Of a stretch of 64,000 nucleotides of DNA, positions 35,710 to 45,571 are shown one piece after another. A program made the position numbers and the translations under genes. This DNA comes from Flammeovirgaceae bacterium UBA1842. GTDB lineage: Bacteria; Bacteroidota; Bacteroidia; Cytophagales; Cyclobacteriaceae. Below the pieces are notes generated by a model that ran no database searches, was not told the origin of the DNA, and saw only the letters and a program-made list of their open reading frames with translations. Position 1 is the first letter of the stretch. Each line of letters begins with the position of its first letter. The stretch spans positions 7,224 through 71,223 of the forward strand of contig DDIU01000042.1 in NCBI GenBank assembly GCA_002338655.1, written 5' to 3'.

Positions 35710-36876
35710 TTAGTTATAAACAAACTCGCCTTTGCCGCTCTTAATCGTTACTTGCTTGGTTGCTGCCTTTTCCACCCTACCAATAACCTTTGCCCGGATA
35801 TTAAATGACTTTGCGATGTCTATCAGGGCCTGAGCATAACGTTCCGTTACATAAAGCTCTAGTCGATGGCCCATATTAAACACTTTATACATTTCCTTCC
35901 AATCCGTACCACTTTGCTTTTGAATGGCTCCAAATAAAGGGGGCACTTCAAAAAGATCATCTTTGATAATGTGCAGGTTTTCAACAAAGTGAAGCACTTT
36001 GGTCTGTGCACCTCCGCTACAATGTACTGCGCCATGAATTTGGGCTCTATGATTTTTTAAAATGGCAGCCATCACTGGAGCATAAGTTCTGGTTGGAGAT
36101 AGCACCAATTTGCCCATGTCCAAGGGCACACCTTCCAATGTATCTCTAACTTTATAGCCTCCTGAATATACTAAATTCATTGGTACAGAAGGGTCAAATG
36201 TCTCTGGATATTTAGTGGCATACGAATGATCAAACACGTCATGACGAGCAGAAGTAAGGCCATTGCTTCCCATACCTCCATTGTACTCAGTTTCATAAGT
36301 AGCCTGACCGTAAGATTCGAAACCGACTATCACATCTCCTGCCTGAATATTGGCATTATCAATCACTTCGCTTCTTTTCATCCGGCCTGTCACTGTACTG
36401 TCCACTACAATGGTACGCACCAAGTCACCAAGGTCGGCTGTTTCCCCTCCTGTACTGATGATGTTGACTCCATTATCACGGAGCATTTGCAATACCTCCT
36501 CAGTACCGTTGATAATAGCCGCTATTACCTCTCCCGGGATCAGGTTTTTATTTCTGCCGATAGTAGAGGAAATGAGAATATTATCAACCGCCCCCACACA
36601 GATCAAATCATCGATATTCATGATAATGGCGTCTTGTGCAATGCCTTTCCAAACAGAAATATCACCTGTTTCTTTCCAATAAATATAGGCCAATGATGAT
36701 TTTGTGCCCGCTCCATCGGCATGCATGATCGTGCAATAGTCAGGATCACCAGCGAGATAGTCTTCTACTATTTTGCAAAAAGCCTGTGGATAAAGGCCTT
36801 TATCAATGTTTTTGATGGCATTGTGAACATCTTCCTTGGAGGCCGAAACCCCCCTTTGTGCATAGCGATCGCTCAT
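35710..36876 (-). CDS. purM: Phosphoribosylformylglycinamidine cyclo-ligase (AIR synthase)
   Basis: Purine biosynthesis enzyme of 388 residues that converts FGAM and ATP to aminoimidazole ribonucleotide. It shows the typical MHADGAGTKSSLAY, NIDDLICVGA and STGGETADLGDLV segments of the PurM/AIRS fold and a GYGQATYETEY-like region. It is longer than the enterobacterial protein (about 345), as in other Bacteroidota. It is a single gene here, with repeat elements directly after its stop. Confidence 0.93.
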   Translation of the reverse strand: MSDRYAQRGVSASKEDVHNAIKNIDKGLYPQAFCKIVEDYLAGDPDYCTIMHADGAGTKSSLAYIYWKETGDISVWKGIAQDAIIMNIDDLICVGAVDNILISSTIGRNKNLIPGEVIAAIINGTEEVLQMLRDNGVNIISTGGETADLGDLVRTIVVDSTVTGRMKRSEVIDNANIQAGDVIVGFESYGQATYETEYNGGMGSNGLTSARHDVFDHSYATKYPETFDPSVPMNLVYSGGYKVRDTLEGVPLDMGKLVLSPTRTYAPVMAAILKNHRAQIHGAVHCSGGAQTKVLHFVENLHIIKDDLFEVPPLFGAIQKQSGTDWKEMYKVFNMGHRLELYVTERYAQALIDIAKSFNIRAKVIGRVEKAATKQVTIKSGKGEFVYN

Positions 36877-37101
36877 GAGTCTTGATTAATGAGAAAGTGC
36901 TGTAAAAATAAGAAAAGAGAATGAGTTAGGGGCAAGGATAAATCGGTAATCAAAAACGGAGCATATTTTTTAGCAACCTAACAAATATGATTTTTCGACT
37001 ATAAAAGAAAAGTTATGTTTTCAAGGAAATTATATTAAAAAAATCCAATTATAATCTGCGCAGTTTTGTATATTTATTACACGTGTACCAATTGCTAAAA
37101 A

Positions 37102-38580
37102 ATGGTTCCGAAAACAACTCCAGATATTTACAAGTTTTTTTTTAATCATAGCTACGATCTTAACTGTATCGCCAACAACAAAGGTTACTTCGAAATCATA
37201 AGCCCTAACTGGATTTCCACTTTAGGGTATACTGAAAAAGAATTGTTAGAAAAACCTTTTCTCGATTACGTTCATCCCGATGATGTCAATATGACACTTA
37301 AAGAGATGGAGAAAATCGAGGCAGGTGCCAATACGATAAATTTTATCAACCGGTATCGTAAAAAAGATGGTGACTACATCTATATTGAATGGAATGCAAC
37401 ACCAGACCCCCAGACTGAAAAACTATATGCCATTGCCCGCAATGTCACAGAACGGATAAGGAAAGACGCCAGTTTAAAGGCCATATTCGATTCTGCTGTA
37501 GTTTCCATTATCAAAACAGATAAAAACGGGATCATCACTCATTTCAGCAAAGGATCAGAGTACCTATTGGGATATAAAGCAGAGGAAATGGTTGGAATCC
37601 ATACTCCAGAGCTCATTCATGTTGAAAAACAGGTAATGGAAAGGAGCCATGAATTATCAAAAATTTATGGACAAGAAATTAAGGGATTTGATGTTTTCAT
37701 TGAATATGCCAAACAGGGTAAACATGAATCGAGGGAGTGGACTTATGTAAGAAAAGACGGTACCACATTCCCTGTACAGTTGGTTGTAAGTGCCGTATCG
37801 GACGAATATGGTGCAAAAGATGGCTATTTAGGGATTGCCACAGATATATCGGATTTGAAAAAGGCCAAGTATGAACTGGAAGCCCTTGTTGACCATCTTC
37901 AAAAACAAAACAATCAATTGTTAAACTTTGCTTATGTAACCTCCCACAATTTGAGGTCACCTGTTAGCAACCTTAACTCATTACTTAATTTTTATAAGGA
38001 GAGTATTAATGACGGGGATAAGCAAATGCTTCTTACAAAATTTGAAACCGTTGTAACACACCTGAGTTCCACTTTAAATGAACTAATTGAGTCTTTGAAA
38101 TCACGGGTCGACTTGAGCAAAGAAAGGGAGTTTATCACATTTGGGAATGTTTATTCAAAGCTGAATGAGACGTTAGCTGGTCAAATAATTGAGACAAAAG
38201 CTGAAATAACCTTTGATTTTGAAGCTGCAAAAAACATTAAGTACCCTAAATCATATTTGGAGAGCATAATGCTCAACCTACTTTCCAATGCCCTCAAATA
38301 CAGATTTCCGGGTCGCACGCCATTAATACATTTCCAAACGGATATAGTGGATAATGAGGTTGTTTTGAGTGTTAGGGACAATGGTTTAGGAATTGACTTG
38401 GAAAAATATGGCAGCGAATTGTTCGGTTTAAATAAAACCTTCCACGACCATCCCGATTCGAAAGGGGTAGGGCTTTATATTACTAAGACTCAGGTTGAAG
38501 CAATGGGTGGACAGATACTGGTAGAAAGTGAAGTCGATAAAGGAACGGTATTTAAGGTTTACTTTGATAAAGACACCTAA
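37102..38580 (+). CDS. Double-PAS sensor histidine kinase
   Basis: Cytoplasmic kinase of 492 residues. The first PAS domain (about 8-125) ends in ARNVTERIR and the second (about 135-255) in ATDISDLKKAK. The core has the phospho-histidine in TSHNLRSPVSN near 283, MLNLLSNALKY, DNGLGIDL and GVGLYITKTQ. The LELFGLNKTFHDH-type segment before the G2 box is typical of the Bacteroidota PAS kinases. It is an orphan and probably starts the operon with the SRPBCC gene 48 bases downstream. Confidence 0.9.
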   Translation: MVPKTTPDIYKFFFNHSYDLNCIANNKGYFEIISPNWISTLGYTEKELLEKPFLDYVHPDDVNMTLKEMEKIEAGANTINFINRYRKKDGDYIYIEWNATPDPQTEKLYAIARNVTERIRKDASLKAIFDSAVVSIIKTDKNGIITHFSKGSEYLLGYKAEEMVGIHTPELIHVEKQVMERSHELSKIYGQEIKGFDVFIEYAKQGKHESREWTYVRKDGTTFPVQLVVSAVSDEYGAKDGYLGIATDISDLKKAKYELEALVDHLQKQNNQLLNFAYVTSHNLRSPVSNLNSLLNFYKESINDGDKQMLLTKFETVVTHLSSTLNELIESLKSRVDLSKEREFITFGNVYSKLNETLAGQIIETKAEITFDFEAAKNIKYPKSYLESIMLNLLSNALKYRFPGRTPLIHFQTDIVDNEVVLSVRDNGLGIDLEKYGSELFGLNKTFHDHPDSKGVGLYITKTQVEAMGGQILVESEVDKGTVFKVYFDKDT

Positions 38581-38628
38581 TCCCGCCAAGGAATATGAGG
38601 TTTAAAGAGGTATTAAAATACAAAGCCC

Positions 38629-39066
38629 GTGAGTAGAGCAAATAAATCAATTGTAGTAGAACAGCTTTTCAACGTTTCGGTGAATGATGTTTGGGCAGCC
38701 ATCACAAAGGTCGAAGAGATGAAAAAATGGTTCTTCGATAATATCCCTGCTTTTGAACCGGTGGTGGGCTTTTATACAAGTTTTCCGGTCCACTCTGGTA
38801 AGCGAACCTTTACCCATTTATGGAAAATAGTTGAAGTTATACCCAATGAAAGAATCAGCTACGACTGGCGGTATGAAGAATACGAAGGGCAAGGGTTAGT
38901 AACTTTTGAGATCATGGAGCAACGCAACCAAACTTTACTTCGCCTTACTAACCAAGGGCTGGAAAGCTTCCCCAATGACATTCCTGAATTTGCCAGGGCG
39001 AGCTGTCAGGGTGGATGGGAATACTTTATTCAACAGAATTTGAAGGCTTATCTTGAAAAAAAATGA
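38629..39066 (+). CDS. SRPBCC/AHSA1-like domain protein
   Basis: Protein of 145 residues starting at GTG 38629. The helix-grip fold of the START/AHSA1 family is recognisable: an N-terminal beta-strand (SIVVEQLFNVSVNDVWAAIT), KMKKWFFDNIP-like helix, FTHLWKIVEVIPNERISYDW, GLVTFEIME and a long C-terminal helix ending in WEYFIQQNLKAYLEK. Members bind small hydrophobic ligands or chaperone partners; the ligand here is unknown. It lies between a PAS kinase and the tricorn-like protease. Confidence 0.85.
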   Translation: MSRANKSIVVEQLFNVSVNDVWAAITKVEEMKKWFFDNIPAFEPVVGFYTSFPVHSGKRTFTHLWKIVEVIPNERISYDWRYEEYEGQGLVTFEIMEQRNQTLLRLTNQGLESFPNDIPEFARASCQGGWEYFIQQNLKAYLEKK

Positions 39067-39213
39067 TACCTCCAATTTTCAATAGACAATGCATTAAATA
39101 TCACTTATGTGCTTATTTCTATAATTTAATTTAAATTGAATGTATCTTTTTCCAGATTAAGCACGTTAATCGGCTTAAAATCTGGCATTTATAAAAAACT
39201 AATCACCCCTATT

Positions 39214-42200
39214 ATGAAAAAGATCTGTACAGCTTTCTTACTCCTATTCATGTATGTATCAAGCCCGGCACAAATAAGTGGGAGTTTGATGCAACACCCC
39301 GATGTATCAGAAACACAAGTCACCTTTATATATGGTGATGACGTATGGATAGCCCCCAAATCAGGAGGTAAAGCCCATCGATTGAGCTCTCCTGATGGCA
39401 GTGAAGCTTACCCCAGGTTTTCACCTGACGGCAGTATGATCGCCTATACCGCCAATTATGATGGAAACAGTGATGTTTATATCATTTCTGTCAATGGAGG
39501 TATCCCTAAGCGATTAACCTACCACGGGATGTATGACCGCGTATTGGGATGGACCCCTGATGGTATGTCAGTACTGTTCGCCTCTTCAAGGGAAAGTGGT
39601 CGTCAACGATACAATCAATTCTTTACCATACCCATTAAAGGTGGCCCACCCGTCAAACTACCCGTCCCTTATGGTGAATTTGCGTCCTTTTCTCCCGATG
39701 GCACAAAATTGGCCTATACAGATCGATCTCGGGTGAATAGAAATTGGAAGCGCTACAGGGGTGGTACAGCTCCTGATATTACGGTATTTGACCTCACCAC
39801 CTATGCCACTGAAAATATTACTAATAATGAAGCTAATGACGAACTACCCATGTGGATGGGAAATGCCATTTATTATATGTCAGACAATGGCCCCAACAAG
39901 AGAAATAATCTATGGAAATATGATCTGGCTTCAAAAACCAATACTCAACTGACCTTTATAAAGGATTTCGATATTACATTCCCACAAAGTAGTACCACTG
40001 ATATCATATTTGAAGCCGGTGGAAAATTATACCTCTATAATATCACTTCTGGAAACACTTCAGAAATCGCAATCCAGGTTATTTCCGATCAAAGAGACCT
40101 TATACCACAACAAAAGCAAGTGTCTTCTTACATTCAAGCCGCAACACTCTCTCCCGATGGAAACAGGGTGGTAGTACAAGCAAGGGGAGAACTATTTGAT
40201 TTGCCCGCGACTGAGGGATTTGTAGCAAACTTATCAAATTCTTCAGGTAGTGCTGAGCGAAACCCATCCTGGTCACCAGATGGTAATTCGGTGGCCTGCT
40301 GGAGTGATGTCAGTGGCGAGTATCAATTGATGCTCTATGATATGACTGGCAAACAACAGCCTAGGAAGCTTACCAATTTTTCAACTGGATTCTATTACAC
40401 CATTTACTGGTCGCCCGACAGTAAAAAAATTGTGTTTGTAGATCAGGCCATGAATATTAATTATTTGGAAGTTGCAACTGGTACCGTGACTAAAGTAGAT
40501 AAAGCCAAATACCTGTTTGAAGGGGGATTGCGGAATTTCAGCGTTACTTGGACACCTGATAGCCAATGGTTTGCCTATGCACGTGGAACAGACAACCCAG
40601 CCACTTCAGCCATTTACATTTGTAATACCCAAACCAAGAGTGTTACTCAACTTACCTCTGGTTATTATGCAGACAACTCACCTGCTTTCAGTGCTGATGG
40701 TAAGTATCTGTTTTTTGCAACGAATAGAAACTTCAGTCCGGTGTATTCTGATCTGGATAATACTTTTATCTACCCTAACACAACCTTTATTGCTGTAGGT
40801 ACTTTAAACAGTTCGGTAGAATCTTTATTGGCAACAAAAAACGATGCTGTAGAAGATTCTAAAAAGGATAATAAAGAAGAAGATAATTCAAAAGGTAAAA
40901 AAGACAAAGGTAAGGCCGCCAAGGAGGACGGGGTAAAAACCAATATTGAAATCAATGGGTTTGAAAACCGGGTAGAAATGCTTGACATACCAGCCGGGAA
41001 TTTAGGCAATTTGGCAGCCGTTGAAGACAAACTGCTCTTTGTGCGATACCCAAATGCGGGATCGCCAAATGATGCTTCTCCAAGTGTCAATTATTATGAT
41101 TTTAAAGAACGGGAAGTTAAAACCATCATAGCTGATGTTCCGGGTTTCAGCGTTGCCGCCAATGGAAAAAAGATACTGATCTTCAAAGGGTCAAAACTTG
41201 CTGTACTCGATATAAAAGCTGATCAAAAAATTGATAAAACGGTTCCCACAGAAAGTATGGTCATGAATATAGTGCCCAAACAAGAGTGGAAACAGATATT
41301 TAATGATGTTTGGAGATTCGAGCGTGACTACTTTTATGATCCGGGGATGCACGGTGTGGACTGGAATCTAATGCGAACACGGTATGGACAATTAATTGAT
41401 CAGGCTAATTCCAGAAATGATGTTAATATTATTATTGGTGATTTGATTGCCGAGCTTAATGCCTCTCATACTTATAATGGTGGTGGAGATATTACCGAAG
41501 CCAAAACAATTAATGTGGGTTATTTGGGGGCGGACCTAAGGGTTGAAAATGGTCGTTATCGCATTACTAAAATTATCTCAGGGGCACAATGGGATGTAGA
41601 GGTTCGATCTCCTTTGGTAAAGCCTGGTATTGATGTTAAAGTAGGCGACTATATTTTAGCTGTTAATGGACTTCCAATTGACACTAACAAGCCTATCTCA
41701 GCCGCATTACAAGGGTTAGCCAATGCTACAGTACAATTGACTGTAAACAGCAGTGCCTCCATGACTGGTGCCAGAGAGGTAATCATTAAACCTCTGGATT
41801 CTGAAACCAGACTTCGCCACTTGGCCTGGATTGAAAATAATCGCCAGCGGGTTGACAAGGCTACCAATGGAAAAGTAGGGTACATTTATGTGCGTAGTAC
41901 TGGTCTCGATGGTCAAAACGAATTGGTAAGGCAATTCTATGCCCAAATGAATAAGGAGGGGTTAATCATCGATGAGCGATTCAATAGTGGCGGACAAATA
42001 CCCGATCGCTTCATTGAGTTATTGGATCGTGAGCCACTGGCTTTTTGGGCGGTAAGGGATGGAAAAGACTGGGCTTGGCCTCCCGCAGGCAATTTTGGTG
42101 CAAAAGTTATGCTCATCAATGGCTTTAGTGGATCTGGTGGGGATGCCTTTCCTGATTATTTCAGAAAACGAAACTTAGGGCCATTAATAGGCACACGGAC

Positions 42201-42474
42201 TTGGGGAGGATTGATTGGAATTAGTGGGGCACCCGATTTAATTGATAATGGACGGATCACATTGCCCACCTTTAGAATGTATGATCCTGACGGACAGTGG
42301 TTTAAAGAGGGCCATGGAGTAGATCCTGACATGGAAGTGGTGGAGGATTTTCAACAATTGGCCAATGGCACTGATGTGCAATTGGAAGCTGGTATTCAGG
42401 AAGCACTAAAATTATTAAACTCAGGTAAAACCTTTAAAAAACCAGCCCGTCCCGCTTATGAAAAGCGAAATTAA
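39214..42474 (+). CDS. Tricorn-like protease (S41 family) with beta-propeller
   Basis: Secreted protease of 1086 residues. ATG at 39214 is preferred over an earlier in-frame start at 39136, because it opens a signal peptide (MKKICTAFLLLFMYVSSPAQ). The first 540 residues form a WD40/PD40 beta-propeller with repeated FSPDG and WSPDG motifs. A lysine-rich linker at about 548-572 follows. The C-terminal half has a tricorn C1-type segment, a PDZ domain (about 765-862) and an S41 domain (about 870-1075) with the nucleophile serine in GFSGSGGDAFPDYF near 972. It would cleave peptides in the periplasm or outside. A strong terminator follows. Confidence 0.93.
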   Translation: MKKICTAFLLLFMYVSSPAQISGSLMQHPDVSETQVTFIYGDDVWIAPKSGGKAHRLSSPDGSEAYPRFSPDGSMIAYTANYDGNSDVYIISVNGGIPKRLTYHGMYDRVLGWTPDGMSVLFASSRESGRQRYNQFFTIPIKGGPPVKLPVPYGEFASFSPDGTKLAYTDRSRVNRNWKRYRGGTAPDITVFDLTTYATENITNNEANDELPMWMGNAIYYMSDNGPNKRNNLWKYDLASKTNTQLTFIKDFDITFPQSSTTDIIFEAGGKLYLYNITSGNTSEIAIQVISDQRDLIPQQKQVSSYIQAATLSPDGNRVVVQARGELFDLPATEGFVANLSNSSGSAERNPSWSPDGNSVACWSDVSGEYQLMLYDMTGKQQPRKLTNFSTGFYYTIYWSPDSKKIVFVDQAMNINYLEVATGTVTKVDKAKYLFEGGLRNFSVTWTPDSQWFAYARGTDNPATSAIYICNTQTKSVTQLTSGYYADNSPAFSADGKYLFFATNRNFSPVYSDLDNTFIYPNTTFIAVGTLNSSVESLLATKNDAVEDSKKDNKEEDNSKGKKDKGKAAKEDGVKTNIEINGFENRVEMLDIPAGNLGNLAAVEDKLLFVRYPNAGSPNDASPSVNYYDFKEREVKTIIADVPGFSVAANGKKILIFKGSKLAVLDIKADQKIDKTVPTESMVMNIVPKQEWKQIFNDVWRFERDYFYDPGMHGVDWNLMRTRYGQLIDQANSRNDVNIIIGDLIAELNASHTYNGGGDITEAKTINVGYLGADLRVENGRYRITKIISGAQWDVEVRSPLVKPGIDVKVGDYILAVNGLPIDTNKPISAALQGLANATVQLTVNSSASMTGAREVIIKPLDSETRLRHLAWIENNRQRVDKATNGKVGYIYVRSTGLDGQNELVRQFYAQMNKEGLIIDERFNSGGQIPDRFIELLDREPLAFWAVRDGKDWAWPPAGNFGAKVMLINGFSGSGGDAFPDYFRKRNLGPLIGTRTWGGLIGISGAPDLIDNGRITLPTFRMYDPDGQWFKEGHGVDPDMEVVEDFQQLANGTDVQLEAGIQEALKLLNSGKTFKKPARPAYEKRN

Positions 42475-42521
42475 AGTGCTTTTCTACCGTGTAGGATGAA
42501 GCTATGCTGGTTAGTTAATTG

Positions 42522-42563
42522 AGAGGATCGTATGAAACCCTTTGGCTTTTCATACGATCCTCT
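42522..42563 (+). terminator. Intrinsic terminator of the tricorn-like gene
   Basis: AGAGGATCGTATGAAA (42522-42537) pairs perfectly over 16 bp with 42548-42563, with a 10-base loop. ATTTTAATT follows. It separates the tricorn-like gene from the M20 amidohydrolase, which therefore has its own promoter in 42564-42665. Confidence 0.8.
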
Positions 42564-42665
42564 ATTTTAATTCATTTTGAAATACAAATCTATTTCTCCT
42601 ACTTACGATACATTCTGATTTCTTATCAGAATCACAACTCAACTGATCTCTTATTTAACAACACC

Positions 42666-43970
42666 ATGAAAAAATCTTTACTAATTCTATTTGCAGTAAC
42701 CTGTTTTGGCACACAAACACTAACTGCTCAATCGAAAAAAAGTTCCTACGTGGCTCCCGCTGCCATTCAGCAAAAAGTAATTGAATGGCGGCACGATATT
42801 CATGAGCACCCCGAATTGGGTAACCGCGAGTTTCGCACGGCAGAGTTAGTGGCCAAACATTTAAAATCGCTGGGAATTGAAGTCACCACCAAAGTAGGAA
42901 TCACAGGTGTTGTTGGTGTATTGAAAGGAGCCAAACCTGGCCCCGTAGTGGCTCTAAGGGCAGACATGGATGCACTTCCCGTGGTAGAGCGCACACCAGT
43001 TCCTTTTGCATCAAAAGTAACCACCACCTACAATGGCGTTGAAACAGGCGTAATGCATGCCTGTGGTCACGATTCCCATGTCGCCATTTTGATGGGCGTG
43101 GCGGAAGTGCTGGCAGGTATGAAAAAGGATTTGAAGGGAACCGTCAAATTTATTTTCCAACCTGCTGAGGAGGGCGCTCCAAAAGGAGAGGAAGGTGGGG
43201 CAGAATTGATGGTGAAAGAAGGCGTGTTGGACAACCCAAAGGTTGATGTGATCTTCGGACTTCATATCAATGCCCAAGTGGAAGTAGGTCAAATCACTTA
43301 CCGCCCCGGTGGAATGTTTGCCGGAGTAGGCGACATGAAGATTACCGTGAAAGGTAAATCTGCCCATGGTGCTGAACCCTGGTCATCTGTTGATCCAGTG
43401 GTTACTGCGGCACAAATTATTACAAGTCTTCAAACAATCATGAGTCGTAATGTAAATGTTACGCAAAATGCAGCCGTAGTAACTATTGGGGCCATTCATG
43501 GCGGTAACCGCTCCAACATCATCCCTGAGGAAGTAGAAATGCTAGGAACGGTGAGAACTTTGAGTGATTCGGATGAGGAATTGGTTTATGAGCGTATAAG
43601 ACAAATCGCAACTAAAACAGCAGAAGCCAATAATGCTGAAGCCATTGTGGAATTACCTTACTCCTCACATTATCCAGTTACGTTCAATAATGAAGCTTTA
43701 ACCACCAAAATGTTGCCTACCTTACAGAAATCTGCAGGTAAAGAGAATGTTATTTTAGTGCCTGCTGAAACAGGTGCCGAAGATTTTTCGTTTTTTGCCA
43801 ACAAAGTGCCTGGTTTATATTTTTATATTGGTGGTATGCCAAAAGGGAAAGACCCTAAGGAAACAGCATCCCATCACACTCCTGACTTTTTTATAGATGA
43901 TAGTGGTTTTGTGACAGGTATCAATGCTATGGTAAATTTGGTGTTGGATTACATGGACGATCCTAAATAG
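42666..43970 (+). CDS. M20-family amidohydrolase, secreted
   Basis: Metallo-amidohydrolase of 434 residues. ATG at 42666 opens the signal peptide MKKSLLILFAVTCFGTQTLT; an in-frame start at 42519 would include the terminator and is rejected. The M20D pattern is present: RADMDALPV, MHACGHDSHVAIL (metal ligands), QPAEEGAPKGEEGG with the catalytic glutamate pair, and GAEDFSFFANKVPG. Members hydrolyse N-acyl amino acids, hippurate or aminobenzoyl-glutamate; the substrate here is unknown. An intrinsic terminator follows. Confidence 0.93.
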   Translation: MKKSLLILFAVTCFGTQTLTAQSKKSSYVAPAAIQQKVIEWRHDIHEHPELGNREFRTAELVAKHLKSLGIEVTTKVGITGVVGVLKGAKPGPVVALRADMDALPVVERTPVPFASKVTTTYNGVETGVMHACGHDSHVAILMGVAEVLAGMKKDLKGTVKFIFQPAEEGAPKGEEGGAELMVKEGVLDNPKVDVIFGLHINAQVEVGQITYRPGGMFAGVGDMKITVKGKSAHGAEPWSSVDPVVTAAQIITSLQTIMSRNVNVTQNAAVVTIGAIHGGNRSNIIPEEVEMLGTVRTLSDSDEELVYERIRQIATKTAEANNAEAIVELPYSSHYPVTFNNEALTTKMLPTLQKSAGKENVILVPAETGAEDFSFFANKVPGLYFYIGGMPKGKDPKETASHHTPDFFIDDSGFVTGINAMVNLVLDYMDDPK

Positions 43971-44023
43971 GTATTATATATTTAGAATTATTGATGTCCA
44001 ACTATTTATCACACATAAAGTAT

Positions 44024-44051
44024 AAAGGCATTCCCAAATGGGAATGCCTTT
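44024..44051 (+). terminator. Intrinsic terminator of the M20 amidohydrolase gene
   Basis: AAAGGCATTCCC (44024-44035) and GGGAATGCCTTT (44040-44051) form a perfect 12-bp stem with a 4-base loop, followed by CTTTTTTG. It is a textbook plus-strand terminator. Confidence 0.88.
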
Positions 44052-44074
44052 CTTTTTTGAAGTATTCACAAGAC

Positions 44075-44191
44075 TTACATTCTGGATTTACGTTTTTTTG
44101 CTTGTTTCTCTTCTATTTTTCTTTGTATTTTCTCTTGTTTCCTTGCTTTCAAATCTTTTGTTGAAGCTTTAAGGTTTCTTCCCTTTGCCAT
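44075..44191 (-). CDS. Lysine-rich small protein, 38 residues
   Basis: A minus-strand frame from ATG 44189-44191 to TAA 44075-44077 encodes 38 residues: MAKGRNLKASTKDLKARKQ at the start, then EKIQRKIEEKQAKKRKSRM. It is strongly basic with a regular heptad-like helical pattern. It is too short for standard ORF calling but is the only open feature of the 600-base gap between the M20 and M19 genes. Small basic proteins like this often bind RNA, ribosomes or nucleic acid; no function is claimed. It ends convergent with the M20 gene terminator. Confidence 0.55.
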   Translation of the reverse strand: MAKGRNLKASTKDLKARKQEKIQRKIEEKQAKKRKSRM

Positions 44192-44572
44192 GATATTAAT
44201 ATTTAGATTTTAACATTCACATCCTGCCCCATTACTAATTATAATTAATAGTCTAGCGAGTAACAGCACAAAATTTAGTGCTCAATCAAGGATGTATAAA
44301 ATAAGAAAAAGGGGAATGAGTACAGCACACTCGCAGGTGCTTTTAAGCCAGAAAGATGAGCTGACTTTTACCTAATATATCTAGGGTTTTGTTTGTATTA
44401 TGTAAATGAAAATCAAGCATAGTTGAAGATTTTTGCATTGGTATAAAGATAACGAAATATTACCTGATTAGCAAATATATTGCCCATACAGTCCATATAA
44501 GCCTTACTTCAATGCAAATTTCTCTCAAAAGTCATTAACTTCATGATTACAAGCCAATTCAAAACTTAATCT
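44192..44572. other. Gap with no recognised gene
   Basis: AT-rich DNA between the small lysine-rich gene and the M19 dipeptidase. It should hold promoters for both flanking divergent genes. A short repeat AGCAC/GTGCT (around 44266-44283) is the only inverted structure noticed. No convincing reading frame or RNA was found. Confidence 0.5.
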
Positions 44573-45559
44573 ATGACACCCGTTATCGACCTTCATTGTG
44601 ATTTACTATCTTATTTGAATCATGTACCTGATGCCACTCCCTATAAAACCGAAGAAATTGGAGCTTCGTTTCCTGCCTTGGAAGCTGGAAATGTAAAGCT
44701 GCAAGTCATGGCTATTTATACCGCTTCGGAAAAGGGAAGTACTGAATCAGCATTAAAACAAAGCCTGCTGTTTAAAAAACTCCTTACTGAACACGCGGAT
44801 CGACTGGCTTTGGCTAAATCTACTGCAACAATACAATCACTACCTGCCTCAACCAAAACCAATATGCTGGCGGCCATTGAAAATGCCTCAGGTATTTGCG
44901 AGGAGGACGATAAGTTGGCAGACGGATTTAAAAACTTGGAAACCATTATTTCCAATACAGAAAAAATACTTTATATCGGCCTCACCCACCATGCGGAAAA
45001 TAGGTTTGGTGGTGGCAATAACACCAAAGTGGGCCTAAAAGAAGACGGCAAAGCCTTGTTGGATTACATCAATGGCAGAAAAATCGCCATTGATTTTTCC
45101 CACACGAGTGATGCCCTGGCCCATGACATCCTCAATTACCTAACACAAAAAAACCTGGACATCCCTATTCTGGCCAGTCATTCTAATTTTCGACCAATAT
45201 TTGATCACCCCCGCAACTTACCCGATGACATTGCAATGGAAATTATTAATCAAGGTGGCTTGATTGGGATGAACTTCCTCCGTGCCTTTATGAATAATGA
45301 CGATCCTAATGCGCTTTATGATCATATTGCGCATGGCCTTTCATTGGGTGGAGCAAATTCTATCTGCTTCGGTGCTGATTTCTTTTACACCGGAAATCAC
45401 CCTGATCAGAGCCGAAGGCCATTCTACTTTAAAGAACATGAAAACGCAAGTTGCTATCCTGCTTTGTTGAAAGAACTAACAAAGCGCACCAATGCTGAAC
45501 AAGTGGAGGCCATTAGTCATAAAAATGTTGCTAACTATATACAAAAGATTTGGAGCTAA
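44573..45559 (+). CDS. M19 family membrane dipeptidase
   Basis: Zinc dipeptidase of 328 residues. The N-terminus has the metal ligands in VIDLHCDLLSYL (H8, D10). The barrel continues with HHAENRFGGGNN, DFSHTSDA, ILASHSNFRP and DIAMEIINQGGLIGMNF, the typical order of the renal dipeptidase (M19) family. It hydrolyses dipeptides, including some with D-residues. No signal peptide is present, so it is probably cytoplasmic. It is the first of six genes in one transcription unit up to 48810. Confidence 0.92.
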   Translation: MTPVIDLHCDLLSYLNHVPDATPYKTEEIGASFPALEAGNVKLQVMAIYTASEKGSTESALKQSLLFKKLLTEHADRLALAKSTATIQSLPASTKTNMLAAIENASGICEEDDKLADGFKNLETIISNTEKILYIGLTHHAENRFGGGNNTKVGLKEDGKALLDYINGRKIAIDFSHTSDALAHDILNYLTQKNLDIPILASHSNFRPIFDHPRNLPDDIAMEIINQGGLIGMNFLRAFMNNDDPNALYDHIAHGLSLGGANSICFGADFFYTGNHPDQSRRPFYFKEHENASCYPALLKELTKRTNAEQVEAISHKNVANYIQKIWS

Positions 45560-45571
45560 ACTGACCTTATT

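Noticed and set aside
36785..36793. Perfect DnaA-box match TGTGGATAA
   Set aside because: Single site inside the purM coding sequence; a similar one at 49511 lies in the DUF3667 gene. Both look like chance.
42519..42665. Upstream extension of the M20 amidohydrolase
   Set aside because: It would begin inside the terminator of the tricorn-like gene and displace the clear signal peptide starting at 42666.
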